A DNA stretch of 64,000 bases from Xenorhabdus doucetiae (GTDB lineage Bacteria > Pseudomonadota > Gammaproteobacteria > Enterobacterales > Enterobacteriaceae), in NCBI RefSeq assembly GCF_000968195.1, contig NZ_FO704550.1:3224001-3288000 (forward strand), written 5' to 3'. The notes below the pieces were generated by a model. The model ran no database searches. It saw nothing but the letters and a program-made list of their open reading frames with translations, and was not told the origin of the DNA. Within the stretch, counting starts at the first letter, position 1, and every line of letters begins with the position of its first letter. Shown here piece after piece: positions 9,800 to 18,414 of the stretch. Both the position numbers and the translations under genes were made by a program.

Positions 9800-10936
9800 A
9801 TGTCCTCAAGCCAATCTATTTCAAATTACGCGACGCCAAGCAAGCAAGATCATCACTGTCATATTGCGGTTTTGCCGGGTGATGGCATTGGCCCGGAAGT
9901 GATGAAGCAAGCCTACAAAGTGTTGGATGCCATCCGTCACCGTTTTAATATCCATATCACAACCAGCGCATATGATGTGGGTGGGATTGCCATTGATCGT
10001 CATGGCACGCCGTTGCCTCAAGAAACGATTGCTGGCTGTGAAAAAGCCGACGCGATCCTATTTGGCTCCGTAGGGGGGCCAAAATGGCAACACCTCCCGC
10101 CAGCAGAACAGCCAGAACGGGGCGCATTATTGCCACTGCGCAAGCATTTCAAACTGTTCAGTAACTTACGTCCGGCACGCTTATATGCAGGCCTAGAATC
10201 TTTTTGCCCCCTTCGCCATGACATTGCCGCCAAGGGCTTTGATATTTTATGCGTCCGTGAGCTGACGGGGGGTATTTATTTTGGTCAACCCAAAGGGCGT
10301 GAAGGTGAAGGGAAATATGAGCGTGCTTTCGATACTGAGATTTATCATCGTTTCGAGATAGAGCGGATCGCACGCATTGCGTTCGAATCCGCGCGCAAGC
10401 GTCGCCATAAGGTCACTTCGATTGATAAAGCGAATGTTTTGCAAAGCTCTGTGCTATGGCGTGAAGTCGTCAGCGAAATCGCCAAAGACTATCCTGACAT
10501 TGCAATCGAACATATGTATATCGATAACGCCACCATGCAACTGATCAAAGATCCGGCGCAATTCGACGTTCTATTATGTTCCAATATCTTCGGTGATATT
10601 TTATCCGATGAGTGTGCCATGATCACCGGCTCAATGGGCATGTTACCTTCTGCCAGCCTGAATGAAAAAGGGTTCGGCTTATACGAACCTGCGGGCGGTT
10701 CAGCCCCTGATATTGCAGGCAAAAACATCGCCAATCCAATTGCCCAAATATTATCCACAGCCCTGTTACTGCGTTATAGCCTTGGGCGCCTTGATGCCGC
10801 AGATGCTATTGAACGGGCAATCAACCGTGCTTTGGAACAAGGTTATCGTACCGCCGATCTCGCGGGTAATGGCAGAGCGGTCAGCACCGATGAAATGGGC
10901 GATATCATTGCACGTTATATCACCGAAGAGGTTTAG
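9800..10936 (+). CDS. leuB: 3-isopropylmalate dehydrogenase
   Basis: 378 residues, with about 15 extra N-terminal residues before the usual HIAVLPGDGIGPEV start. The family signature DNATMQLIKDPAQFDVLLCSNIFGDILSDE (metal and substrate contacts) is intact. It oxidatively decarboxylates 3-isopropylmalate with NAD+. In enterobacteria leuC begins within a few bases of the leuB stop; here a palindrome and a 750 bp non-coding spacer follow, so leuC and leuD are displaced or lost. Confidence 0.97.
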   Translation: MSSSQSISNYATPSKQDHHCHIAVLPGDGIGPEVMKQAYKVLDAIRHRFNIHITTSAYDVGGIAIDRHGTPLPQETIAGCEKADAILFGSVGGPKWQHLPPAEQPERGALLPLRKHFKLFSNLRPARLYAGLESFCPLRHDIAAKGFDILCVRELTGGIYFGQPKGREGEGKYERAFDTEIYHRFEIERIARIAFESARKRRHKVTSIDKANVLQSSVLWREVVSEIAKDYPDIAIEHMYIDNATMQLIKDPAQFDVLLCSNIFGDILSDECAMITGSMGMLPSASLNEKGFGLYEPAGGSAPDIAGKNIANPIAQILSTALLLRYSLGRLDAADAIERAINRALEQGYRTADLAGNGRAVSTDEMGDIIARYITEEV

Positions 10937-10959
10937 GTAAAGCGAACCCATTGAAAAAG

Positions 10960-10979
10960 CCAGTAAGTTAACTTACTGG
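10960..10979 (+). terminator. Perfect palindrome after leuB (possible terminator)
   Basis: CCAGTAAGTTAACTTACTGG is a perfect 20 bp palindrome starting 24 bases after the leuB stop and preceded by A5. It lacks a T-run, so factor-independent termination is doubtful. Confidence 0.4.
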
Positions 10980-11029
10980 TTGTCCCCTATTTCATCATTG
11001 ACACGAATTACAAGGTAAATGCAGAGTGA

Positions 11030-11089
11030 GAGGCGTAAAAATGACCACCTTTGGCGAATTTGATTTCAAATCTGCGTGATTTACGCCTC
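11030..11089. repeat. 60 bp element with 10 bp inverted termini
   Basis: GAGGCGTAAA at 11030-11039 is inverted as TTTACGCCTC at 11080-11089, with a nested ATTTGATTTCAAAT palindrome in the centre. It could fold as one long interrupted hairpin. Identity unknown. Confidence 0.4.
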
Positions 11090-11165
11090 CGGAAGGATAA
11101 TTCACAGGAAAAGCTAAAGTTATAAACATTTATTGTCTAACCAGAACCATTTTATTCACTTTTTC

Positions 11166-11490
11166 TGTGGATATGTATGTGAAAAAGAACGGGGTAAAGC
11201 GGGTATACTTTTATTACATACTTTTACACTCGCGAGAGGTGTAAATTAATAATTATTAAATTTCAATATGTTAATACATTTTATACCGCTTTTAACAAGA
11301 TATCTTACCGATGAAAATTTTCGTCTTTTCTCACGATGAACAAATATCAATCAGTGATGATTTTATCCACAGGATATGCCTTTTAGTTAAACAAAAATCG
11401 CCTATTTTTGTAGAAAACATCATTCATTAGGGCTGTAAATCAAACCAGTGATCTCACTTTTTATCACTTATCCCATAAATCTGTGGATAA
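11166..11490. promoter_or_regulatory. DnaA-box cluster next to mutH, DARS2-like
   Basis: Two perfect DnaA boxes (TTATCCACA) occur at 11363-11371 on the plus strand and 11482-11490 on the minus strand, and a one-mismatch box at 11166-11174 on the minus strand. They lie in an AT-rich region directly upstream of mutH. In E. coli the DnaA-reactivating sequence DARS2 occupies the intergenic region next to mutH and regenerates ATP-DnaA from ADP-DnaA. Too few GATC sites for oriC. The call rests on location plus boxes; the compact three-box core was not aligned. Confidence 0.6.
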
Positions 11491-11688
11491 CATGGTGTAA
11501 GATCCTGTTTATTATCACTGGGAATAGGTGAACAATCATAACAAGTCTATTTTTAATGCAGAAAACACCAATGAAAAAATCTTTTATATCATGCTATTAT
11601 CAAAATGATCACGCCAATGATAAATTAATAATGATTTCCCAAAAATGACGCGAACATTTTTTAACCAGTAAAAAATAGACTCTATAAC

Positions 11689-12369
11689 ATGTACTTTACA
11701 CCTCCGGCACCGCCTGAAAACGAACAACAACTATTCAATCGCGCTCAATCTCTGGCGGGCTTCTCTATGGGTGAATTGGCTGCACTCGCCAAGCTCCCCA
11801 TTCCCCCCAATTTAAAACGTGATAAAGGTTGGGTCGGTATGTTGCTTGAATATTATTTAGGTGCGAATGCCGGCAGCAAACCCGAACAAGACTTTGAACA
11901 TATCGGTGTCGAGCTGAAAACTATCCCTGTAGATAGCAAAGGTTACCCACTAGAAACCACCTTTGTCTGTGTTGCGCCTTTAACAGGTAACAGCGGCATT
12001 CGATGGGAAAACTGTCACGTCAGGCGTAAATTATCCCGCGTCCTGTGGATACCCGTTGAGGGAGAAAGGCATATTCCACTTTCCGATCGTCGCGTAGGCT
12101 CCCCGCTGCTCTGGAGCCCAAATGTCATTGAAGAAGAGTTACTGCGGCGCGATTGGGAAGAACTCATGGATCTCATTGTATTAGGGAAAGTCGAGAGCAT
12201 TACCGCCCGTCATGGTGAAGTGTTACAGCTACGTCCAAAAGCTACCAATAGCCGGGCATTGACAGAAGCAATAGGTGAATACGGTCAGCCAATCATGACG
12301 TTGCCCAGAGGTTTTTATTTGAAGAAAAATTTTACAGCGCCATTATTGGCTCGCCACTTCTTCTTATGA
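11689..12369 (+). CDS. mutH: DNA mismatch repair endonuclease MutH
   Basis: 226 residues (E. coli 229). The catalytic D...ExK arrangement is visible in DFEHIGVELKTIPVD. It nicks the unmethylated strand at hemimethylated GATC sites once activated by MutS-MutL. The C-terminus GFYLKKNFTAPLLARHFF is typical of MutH. In E. coli rppH is divergent from mutH across DARS2; here leuB occupies that side. Confidence 0.97.
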   Translation: MYFTPPAPPENEQQLFNRAQSLAGFSMGELAALAKLPIPPNLKRDKGWVGMLLEYYLGANAGSKPEQDFEHIGVELKTIPVDSKGYPLETTFVCVAPLTGNSGIRWENCHVRRKLSRVLWIPVEGERHIPLSDRRVGSPLLWSPNVIEEELLRRDWEELMDLIVLGKVESITARHGEVLQLRPKATNSRALTEAIGEYGQPIMTLPRGFYLKKNFTAPLLARHFFL

Positions 12370-12391
12370 TCCGTAATTCTGGTTGGCTAAA

Positions 12392-12793
12392 TTAGCATTT
12401 TGCTTTCAGTTTAAAATCAAACTTAGTATCGCCCACCCTATCGACATCGAGTTCTAATTGAGAATAAGGCGATATTTTTACCGCGGAAATATCCACAAAA
12501 CCGGTTGACGGATCATAGTCAAGATAGAAAGTACCAATCAGCGGGTAACTGCGGTTGATCCTGTTTCTGATATAAATAGCACATGTCAGCTCATTACTGC
12601 TGGCAATGGAAGGAATATTAACATATTCCATGTTACTATCCACTTTCACTGAAGGAACTTGAACATCCCTGATTCCCTCCGCATCCAATATCAGCAAATA
12701 TGTGCCTACCTTGGCATCAGTTGTATCTATTAGGTTCAGATCAATGGAAAAATTCGGTTGTTGATAATACGCAATATCACTTATTCCAATCAC
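12392..12793 (-). CDS. Hypothetical protein, 133 aa
   Basis: Not recognised. The frame (MIGISDIAYYQQPNFSIDLN) has no signal peptide and no membrane segment. It alternates short hydrophobic and polar stretches and is rich in I, D, S and Y, suggesting a beta-rich soluble fold. It is convergent with mutH and followed (minus strand) by no obvious terminator. Coding is supported by length, clean codon use and lack of overlap. Confidence 0.6.
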   Translation of the reverse strand: MIGISDIAYYQQPNFSIDLNLIDTTDAKVGTYLLILDAEGIRDVQVPSVKVDSNMEYVNIPSIASSNELTCAIYIRNRINRSYPLIGTFYLDYDPSTGFVDISAVKISPYSQLELDVDRVGDTKFDFKLKAKC

Positions 12794-13009
12794 GATAGTT
12801 CCTCTGCTTATATGATTACCACCAGATCATGCAAATTCCATTAGTTTCAAACAGTATGCCAATTATCATATGACGCGGCATAATCTTAAGCCTTTTTATG
12901 TATCCTTATCATTAATAAATTAAATAACAGCAAAATATAAAACCACAACATTACAGGTGATATAATGTCACCAACAAATAATTAACATTATTTTTATTAT
13001 CTCCCGCTA

Positions 13010-13516
13010 TTAATTTTTGCGATTGCTGAGAGACTTTTTCACTTTTTTCAAGGCCATTTGCCTTTTTAGTGGGGAGAGATAATCGATAAAAATAATGCCA
13101 TGTAAATGATCAATTTCATGCTGCATCACGATTGACAAAAAATCTTCGCTTTCTATGGTCATCGGTTGACCAAACCGATCACATGCCTCTACTTTCACTT
13201 TTTCAAATCGTTCAACCTCTGCGTAATATCCTGGTATCGACAGGCAGCCCTCCTGATTTACTACTCGGCGCTCTTTTTCGACGATCTTTGGATTAACCAA
13301 AGTCATGGGTTGATCGCGATTAGGAGAAAGATCAATGACCAAAACGGCTTCTTGCCGACCCACCTGTGGAGCCGCCAAACCAATGCCATTGTCAGTGTTG
13401 TACATTGTCTCCAGCATGTCATCAATTAGTGCTTGAACTTTATTAAAATCAGTAACATCAACACATTTTTGTCTCAGTCTTTCATCTGGAATGGTGAGGA
13501 TATCTAGAATTGCCAT
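13010..13516 (-). CDS. def: Peptide deformylase
   Basis: 168 residues with all three family motifs: GIGLAAPQVG (residues ~45-54), EGCLSIPG (Cys metal ligand) and the HEXXH-type QHEIDH with two His ligands. It removes the formyl group from nascent N-termini. In enterobacteria the housekeeping def sits with fmt; no fmt is next to this one, so it is probably a second paralogue. A paralogue can protect from deformylase inhibitors, but that role is inference. Confidence 0.9.
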   Translation of the reverse strand: MAILDILTIPDERLRQKCVDVTDFNKVQALIDDMLETMYNTDNGIGLAAPQVGRQEAVLVIDLSPNRDQPMTLVNPKIVEKERRVVNQEGCLSIPGYYAEVERFEKVKVEACDRFGQPMTIESEDFLSIVMQHEIDHLHGIIFIDYLSPLKRQMALKKVKKSLSNRKN

Positions 13517-13610
13517 AACGTATCATCCTTTGTTGACGGCACCGCCGCTTGAAATCTATTGAGTATAAATAGGTTTCCATCATAGTGATACATTCAAATT
13601 ATGAGAATTC

Positions 13611-13637
13611 CTTACTCCTCGCGACGCGAGGAGTAAG
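13611..13637 (-). terminator. 27 nt near-perfect palindrome after the transsulfuration genes
   Basis: CTTACTCCTCGCG and CGCGAGGAGTAAG are fully complementary 13-mers around one base. It lies 25 bp past the end of the lyase gene and upstream of def. No T-run follows on the minus strand, so it may be a Rho-assisted stop, a processing site or an operator. Confidence 0.45.
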
Positions 13638-13661
13638 TAAGTGATTGATAATTCTTAAATA

Positions 13662-14828
13662 TTATTTAGCACGTTCAAATGCTTGAGATAAATCTGCTAT
13701 TAGATCATCCGCATTCTCGATCCCCACGGAAATACGGAGCAATTGTGGCGTAATGCCGGCGGCCAAGCGCTTTTCCAGCGGAATGGAAGCATGGGTCATG
13801 GTAAACGGCTGACCAATCAAACTTTCCACACCGCCTAAACTTTCCGCTAAGGTAAACAATTGCAGTTCTTTAATGACGCGCCGCGCATAATCTTCGTCGC
13901 CTTTCAGCACGATAGAGATCATGCCACCAAAACCCCGCATCTGACGTTTTGCCAATTCATGCTGAGGATGAGCAGTCAGGCCAGGATAGTACACTTTATC
14001 GACTTGTGGCTGCTGTTCAAGCCAATGGGCTATCTTCTCCGCGTTATCAATATGGCGCTCCATACGCAGTGCCAATGTCCGAATGCCACGCAGGACAAGA
14101 AAACTACTGAACGGATCAAGAATGCCACCAATGGAATTTTGCAGGAACGCAATTTGCTCCGCCAACTCGGCGTTATCTCCCACCACCGCAAGACCCGCAA
14201 TAGCATCAGAATGCCCATTCAGATACTTGGTCGCAGAGTGCACGACAATATCAAAACCTAAATCCAGTGGACGCTGAATATAAGGAGAAGCAAACGTGTT
14301 ATCGGCCACACTGATAATATTATGCTGCCTGGCAAGCTGTGCAATCGCCGTTAAATCCGCCAATTTCAGCAGTGGGTTTGTGGGCGTTTCCACCCAAATC
14401 ATTTTTGTGTCAGGCTGAATTGCCGCTTCCAGTGCCGCAGTATCCCCTGCCTCAACATAGGTGACTTTCAGGCCCGCCGTCCGGCGGCGCACTTTCTCCA
14501 GCAACCGATAAGTACCCCCATAGAGATCATCTACCGCAATGATATGACTGTCTTTATCAAGTAATTCCAAAATGGTCGAACTGGCGGCCAGACCAGAACC
14601 AAAAGCATAACCCCGAGTGCCATTCTCCAATTCAGCAATTGCACGCTCTAAAGCATCCCGTGTCGGGTTCCCACTACGGGAGTACTCATATCCCGTATGT
14701 TGACCCGGTGCAGGTTGAGCATAAGTCGATGTCGCATAAATTGCAGGCATGACTGCCCCCGTGTGATCAGGTACATATCCTGCATGGACGCTTTGTGTAT
14801 CAAATTTAATCTTATTAAACTCGGCCAT
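13662..14828 (-). CDS. Cystathionine gamma-lyase/gamma-synthase family PLP enzyme
   Basis: 388 residues from the ATG at 14828, chosen because AGGAA lies seven bases upstream; a longer frame to 14870 overlaps the upstream gene. Cys/Met-metabolism PLP family, with the PLP lysine in HSATKYLNGHSD and substrate loop ESLGGVESLIGQPF. Following a cystathionine beta-synthase, it most likely acts as cystathionine gamma-lyase, making cysteine from cystathionine; gamma-synthase activity cannot be excluded by sequence. Confidence 0.88.
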   Translation of the reverse strand: MAEFNKIKFDTQSVHAGYVPDHTGAVMPAIYATSTYAQPAPGQHTGYEYSRSGNPTRDALERAIAELENGTRGYAFGSGLAASSTILELLDKDSHIIAVDDLYGGTYRLLEKVRRRTAGLKVTYVEAGDTAALEAAIQPDTKMIWVETPTNPLLKLADLTAIAQLARQHNIISVADNTFASPYIQRPLDLGFDIVVHSATKYLNGHSDAIAGLAVVGDNAELAEQIAFLQNSIGGILDPFSSFLVLRGIRTLALRMERHIDNAEKIAHWLEQQPQVDKVYYPGLTAHPQHELAKRQMRGFGGMISIVLKGDEDYARRVIKELQLFTLAESLGGVESLIGQPFTMTHASIPLEKRLAAGITPQLLRISVGIENADDLIADLSQAFERAK

Positions 14829-14848
14829 TAATTTATTCCTGAAAGAGA

Positions 14849-16219
14849 TCAATTGAGTTGTTGACGCCATGCGTTCAGCACATCAGTACGAGTCACAAGG
14901 CCCAAAAAATGATTGTTATCATCCACAATCAGCGCCACATGCCCCGCATCAAAGGTAGCAGTTAACTGTTCCAATGGCGCTTTTTTATTGAGTGTATGAA
15001 CCTGACGGGTCATCGCTTCAGTCACAGGTAAGGAGAAATTGTGTGAATTGGCCTGAATAGTATGCATGAGATCCCACTCATCAATGATACCCACGACTTG
15101 ATCGTCTTCGATCACCGGTAATTGTGAAATGTCATACAGGCGCATACGGCCATAGGCGATCTGCAAGGTATCTTGCGGGGAGACTGAAATCGTCGCCCCA
15201 TTCTGATAACGATAGGTAATATAATCGCTTAAATCATTTTCTTGTGGTTGTGAACGCAGCCCTTGTTCCAATAACCAGTAATCATTAAACATCTTCGACA
15301 AATATTTGTTGCCACTGTCACAAGCTAATGTCACCACCCGTTTCGCCGTGGTCTGGGCACGGCAATAACGCAGCGCCGCTGCCAGTAATGTGCCTGAAGA
15401 AGAGCCGGCCAAGATGCCTTCTTTCAGCAGTAAATCTCTGGCGCAGGCAAACGATTCTGCATCAGTAATGCGATGAGCCTGATGAACCTGAGAAAAATCA
15501 CCAAGCGGTGGAACAAAATCTTCGCCAATACCTTCGATAAACCAACTACCGGCTTCGTCATAGTGACCATGCTCAACATAATCGGCAAGAATAGAACCTT
15601 TAGGATCGGCGAGGACAAATTCCGTATGAGGGGAAACCGCCTTAAAATACTGGCTCAAACCACCCAGCGTGCCGCCAGAACCAACCCCCACCACCACCGC
15701 ATCGACATGCTGCTCCATCTGCTGCCAAATTTCTGGCCCCGTGGTAGCAAAATGGGCGGCTGAGTTCGCAGGATTATTGAATTGATCAATATAATAAGCG
15801 CCGCTGATTTCCTTCGACAGACGCAGAGCATAGTCCTGATAATATTCTGGGTGCCCTTTTCCCACATCAGAGCGGGTCAGGCGTACATCGGTTCCCAGTG
15901 CCCGCAGGTGATAAATTTTTTCCCTGCTCATCTTATCGGGCACAACTAAAATCAGCTTATAGCCCTTCATGGCGGCAACCAACGCCAACCCAATCCCCGT
16001 ATTACCTGCCGTGGCTTCAATGATGGTGCCACCTGGCTGCAACAATCCCTGTTTTTCCGCCTGCTCAATCATTGAAAGCGCCACACGATCTTTAATCGAA
16101 CCGCCCGGATTTTGATTCTCTAATTTAATAAATAGCCGACATGGGCCGGTATCCAGATGAGTCAGTTCCAATAGCGGAGTATTCCCTATCAGTTCAAGAA
16201 CTGAGCGTGGTGCTGCCAT
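14849..16219 (-). CDS. Cystathionine beta-synthase with C-terminal CBS pair
   Basis: 456 residues. An N-terminal fold-type II PLP domain has the PLP lysine in NPGGSIKDRVALSM and the phosphate loop GVGSGGTLGG. From about residue 335 there are two CBS motifs (TISVSPQDTLQIAYGRM... and MTRQVHTLNKKAPLEQL...). It joins serine and homocysteine to cystathionine. The two-CBS-domain layout resembles the eukaryotic and actinobacterial enzyme more than CysK. Start ATG at 16219; the lyase gene follows after 20 bp, so they form an operon for reverse transsulfuration. Confidence 0.9.
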   Translation of the reverse strand: MAAPRSVLELIGNTPLLELTHLDTGPCRLFIKLENQNPGGSIKDRVALSMIEQAEKQGLLQPGGTIIEATAGNTGIGLALVAAMKGYKLILVVPDKMSREKIYHLRALGTDVRLTRSDVGKGHPEYYQDYALRLSKEISGAYYIDQFNNPANSAAHFATTGPEIWQQMEQHVDAVVVGVGSGGTLGGLSQYFKAVSPHTEFVLADPKGSILADYVEHGHYDEAGSWFIEGIGEDFVPPLGDFSQVHQAHRITDAESFACARDLLLKEGILAGSSSGTLLAAALRYCRAQTTAKRVVTLACDSGNKYLSKMFNDYWLLEQGLRSQPQENDLSDYITYRYQNGATISVSPQDTLQIAYGRMRLYDISQLPVIEDDQVVGIIDEWDLMHTIQANSHNFSLPVTEAMTRQVHTLNKKAPLEQLTATFDAGHVALIVDDNNHFLGLVTRTDVLNAWRQQLN

Positions 16220-16508
16220 ATTTGCCTCTTGATAATCGGTAAAATTTGCAAATAAAACTTTCAGAAAATAAAACCTTCAGACCGGAAGAGAATAACGCCG
16301 CACAGCAATCAATTTGAAAGAATAAATAAAAACTACTTATAACAAAAGGGAATTAATTAATTCGATATTGATAAATACAATCTAATAAGCAGGAAGTACG
16401 AAGGTGGGGGAGGATGTCATAGCTCAAGTTATGTAAGAACATTTGATTTTTGCTCCAATTACTGTAATACCTATTTCGTGTTAAAAACGCATAAATAGGA
16501 GCATGACG

Positions 16509-16979
16509 ATGAAATGGCGTGGTTATACCTACGGTGCAATAATGTTGATGGCCGGCAGCCTGTTTTCCCCTGCATTATGGGCAAAAGGGGAAGCGCATTT
16601 GTTATTTCACATGGGGCTGGGAGCCAGTGGTAAATTCTTTGTCGGCGGTACATTGCAAAATAAAGGTAACCAGCCTGTAGCAGGAGGCTATCTGGCTATT
16701 TTACCCCTAAACACCAAATGTGAGCCGGGTACACTGACAGTACACGCATTTGAGCCATTGGCTCCCGGGGAAAAGAGAGAGTTTCGCATCCCAATCAATA
16801 CCTCGTTAAGCAGTTATCGTTTAATCGGTTTTGCTGCCTATGACGATATGGGCTTTCCTCTTCCCGCCATCGATGAAACAGCAAAAATCATTCAAGAGCG
16901 TGAACCCAGTGAGCGTAAAGCCTGTCAATTAGCCCGAAAAGCGGAATTGGCTAATAAGCCTGCGATTCAAAAACCATAG
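16509..16979 (+). CDS. Small exported protein of unknown function
   Basis: Two in-frame ATGs exist; the one at 16509 is 7 bases after AGGAG (16497-16501), whereas the one at 16503 is only one base away, so I choose 16509 (156 aa). A signal peptide is clear (MKWRGYTYGAIMLMAGSLFS...ALWA|KGEAH). The mature domain has two Cys residues and a beta-rich pattern (FFVGGTLQNKGNQPVAGGYL), ending in a charged tail. Not recognised. Promoter probably in the 16220-16500 spacer. Confidence 0.75.
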   Translation: MKWRGYTYGAIMLMAGSLFSPALWAKGEAHLLFHMGLGASGKFFVGGTLQNKGNQPVAGGYLAILPLNTKCEPGTLTVHAFEPLAPGEKREFRIPINTSLSSYRLIGFAAYDDMGFPLPAIDETAKIIQEREPSERKACQLARKAELANKPAIQKP

Positions 16980-17044
16980 AAAATAAAAATATTTGCCTAC
17001 AAATTCATGTACAGGGGTATCGTAATAATAAATTCTATGGTGAT

Positions 17045-17075
17045 AAAATCCCGCAAGTTAATACGGGATTTTTTA
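17045..17075. terminator. Bidirectional terminator between the exported-protein gene and the glycine-rich operon
   Basis: AATCCCG (17047-17053) pairs with CGGGATT (17064-17070). T-runs lie on both sides, so it can end transcription from 16979 and from the minus-strand operon ending at 17083. Confidence 0.8.
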
Positions 17076-17082
17076 TTACTAT

Positions 17083-17541
17083 TTATAAATACCCATCCTT
17101 GCCATCATGTCCATTATGCCCGCCATCCGAGCCTCCTTTACCACCTTTTCCTCCTTTACCACCATGTCCTCCATCTCCGCCATTTCCCCCATTTCCAGAA
17201 CCACTTCCATTTCCTCCGTTACCACCATTTCCCCCATTGGAACCGCCATGTCCTCCATCTCCACCGTTTCCGTTGCCTCCTGATGCGTTTCCACCATCTC
17301 CCCCATTGCCAGTGCCATCACCATTCCCCCCATTCCCTCCATTCTTACCACCATTGCCACCATGCCCTCCATTACCATTACTTCCTGTGCCAGCGTCTCC
17401 GCCTTTGCCTCCATTACTATTTCCTTGTGCTGCATAAGCTGTTGTAGGTGATATGACTGAGTAGGTGTAAATAAATATAGAGGTTGAAAGAACAAATAAA
17501 GAAAATATTTTTGATAACAATGAGTTGTTTTTATTTAACAT
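17083..17541 (-). CDS. Secreted glycine-rich GGN-repeat protein, last of four
   Basis: 152 residues. The N-terminus (MLNKNNSLLSKIFSLFVLST...TTAYA|AQG) is a signal peptide. Residues ~38-145 are almost only Gly, Asn, Asp, Ser and Lys with period-3 Gly-Gly-X register (GGNGGNGG, GGDGG), ending in a charged KDGYL tail. Such Gly-rich tripeptide repeats can pack as polyproline-II helix bundles (known in snow-flea antifreeze protein and T4-like phage adhesin tips). Function unknown. Its start overlaps the end of the preceding gene by 7 bp. Confidence 0.75.
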   Translation of the reverse strand: MLNKNNSLLSKIFSLFVLSTSIFIYTYSVISPTTAYAAQGNSNGGKGGDAGTGSNGNGGHGGNGGKNGGNGGNGDGTGNGGDGGNASGGNGNGGDGGHGGSNGGNGGNGGNGSGSGNGGNGGDGGHGGKGGKGGKGGSDGGHNGHDGKDGYL

Positions 17542-17957
17542 GCGTTATTCCCCCCATTACCACCGTCACCACCTTTACCTCCAGGTGAATTATTTCCGTT
17601 TCCTCCATCACCACCTTTAGCACCATTACCACCAGAGGAATGAGAGTCTCCTCCACTATTACCACCATCTCCTCCATTACCTCCATTACCTCCATCAGAA
17701 TTATGGCCTGCCCCTCCGTTTCCTCCGTCACCACCGTTACCTCCATAAGTACCATTACCACCGTTTCCTCCATTTCCCCCATTAGAGTTGCTTCCACCAT
17801 TTCCACCGTTTCCTCCATTGCCATGATCTCTATCTGAAATAAGGGCATGGTTTAGCATGTCAGAGGATTGTTTTGTTGATAGTGTGCTTGACGCATATGA
17901 TATTGTTGATGTCAGTAATGGGATAACAATTAAGAATAACGGACTTAAATTATTCAT
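17535..17957 (-). CDS. Secreted glycine-rich GGN-repeat protein, third of four
   Basis: 140 residues. A signal peptide (MNNLSPLFLIVIPLLTSTISYA|SS) and a ~20-residue non-repetitive linker lead into 90 residues of GGNGG/GGDGG repeats with occasional YGG, AGG and HSS breaks, ending NGGNNAC. The terminal Cys is notable in a secreted protein. Start overlaps the previous gene's stop (ATGA-type, 4 bp), indicating translational coupling. The antisense frame is open only because of the triplet repeat. Confidence 0.75.
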   Translation of the reverse strand: MNNLSPLFLIVIPLLTSTISYASSTLSTKQSSDMLNHALISDRDHGNGGNGGNGGSNSNGGNGGNGGNGTYGGNGGDGGNGGAGHNSDGGNGGNGGDGGNSGGDSHSSGGNGAKGGDGGNGNNSPGGKGGDGGNGGNNAC

Positions 17958-18322
17958 ATTCCGTCTGCTCCTCTGCCACCATTACCACCGTTAGCATTAC
18001 CATCTCCACCATTACCACCATTACCACCATTACCACCATTACCACCAGGAGCACCATTACCGCCGTCACCACCGTTACCATCAAGTGCACCGTTACCACC
18101 ATTACCACCTGATTGTCCTGGAGATTGTCCGTCTCCGCCTTTACCTCCATCTTTGCAATTACTATCAGGTATTCCATCCTGACCATTTTGTCCAGGTTTT
18201 CCATTTAATATATTGCAGTCAAGATTTTTTACATCATTAACTTTATTTTCAGTTTCTGCATGTAATGCTAAAAAAGGAAAACTTAATATAGATGTAAATA
18301 CAATTATCTTTGTGAGTTTCAT
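17954..18322 (-). CDS. Secreted glycine-rich GGN-repeat protein, second of four
   Basis: 122 residues. Signal peptide MKLTKIIVFTSILSFPFLALHA|ETEN, then a segment with two Cys (NLDCNILNGKPGQNGQDG and DSNCKDGG) that could form a disulfide cap, a collagen-like GQNGQDG stretch, and 60 residues of GGN repeats ending GGRGADGI. RBS GGAG lies about 9 bases before the ATG. The Cys-bearing head distinguishes it from its two downstream partners. Confidence 0.75.
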   Translation of the reverse strand: MKLTKIIVFTSILSFPFLALHAETENKVNDVKNLDCNILNGKPGQNGQDGIPDSNCKDGGKGGDGQSPGQSGGNGGNGALDGNGGDGGNGAPGGNGGNGGNGGNGGDGNANGGNGGRGADGI

Positions 18323-18414
18323 TTTTATTTCTCCACATAAATGTAATATTTTTGTAAACGTTAAAGTAACGCAGCTTATAAAATTGACTAATAAGCTGCG
18401 TTATTCTTTACTAC

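Noticed and set aside
11095..11640. Chromosomal origin (oriC) from the DnaA boxes and AT-rich stretches
   Set aside because: Too few boxes and GATC sites, no gidA/mnmG or mioC neighbours; the mutH location fits DARS2 better.
17007..17447. Plus-strand frames rich in His, Pro and Leu opposite the glycine-rich genes
   Set aside because: They are antisense readings of the GGN triplet repeat, lack signal or RBS features, and the minus-strand frames have signal peptides and start-stop coupling.
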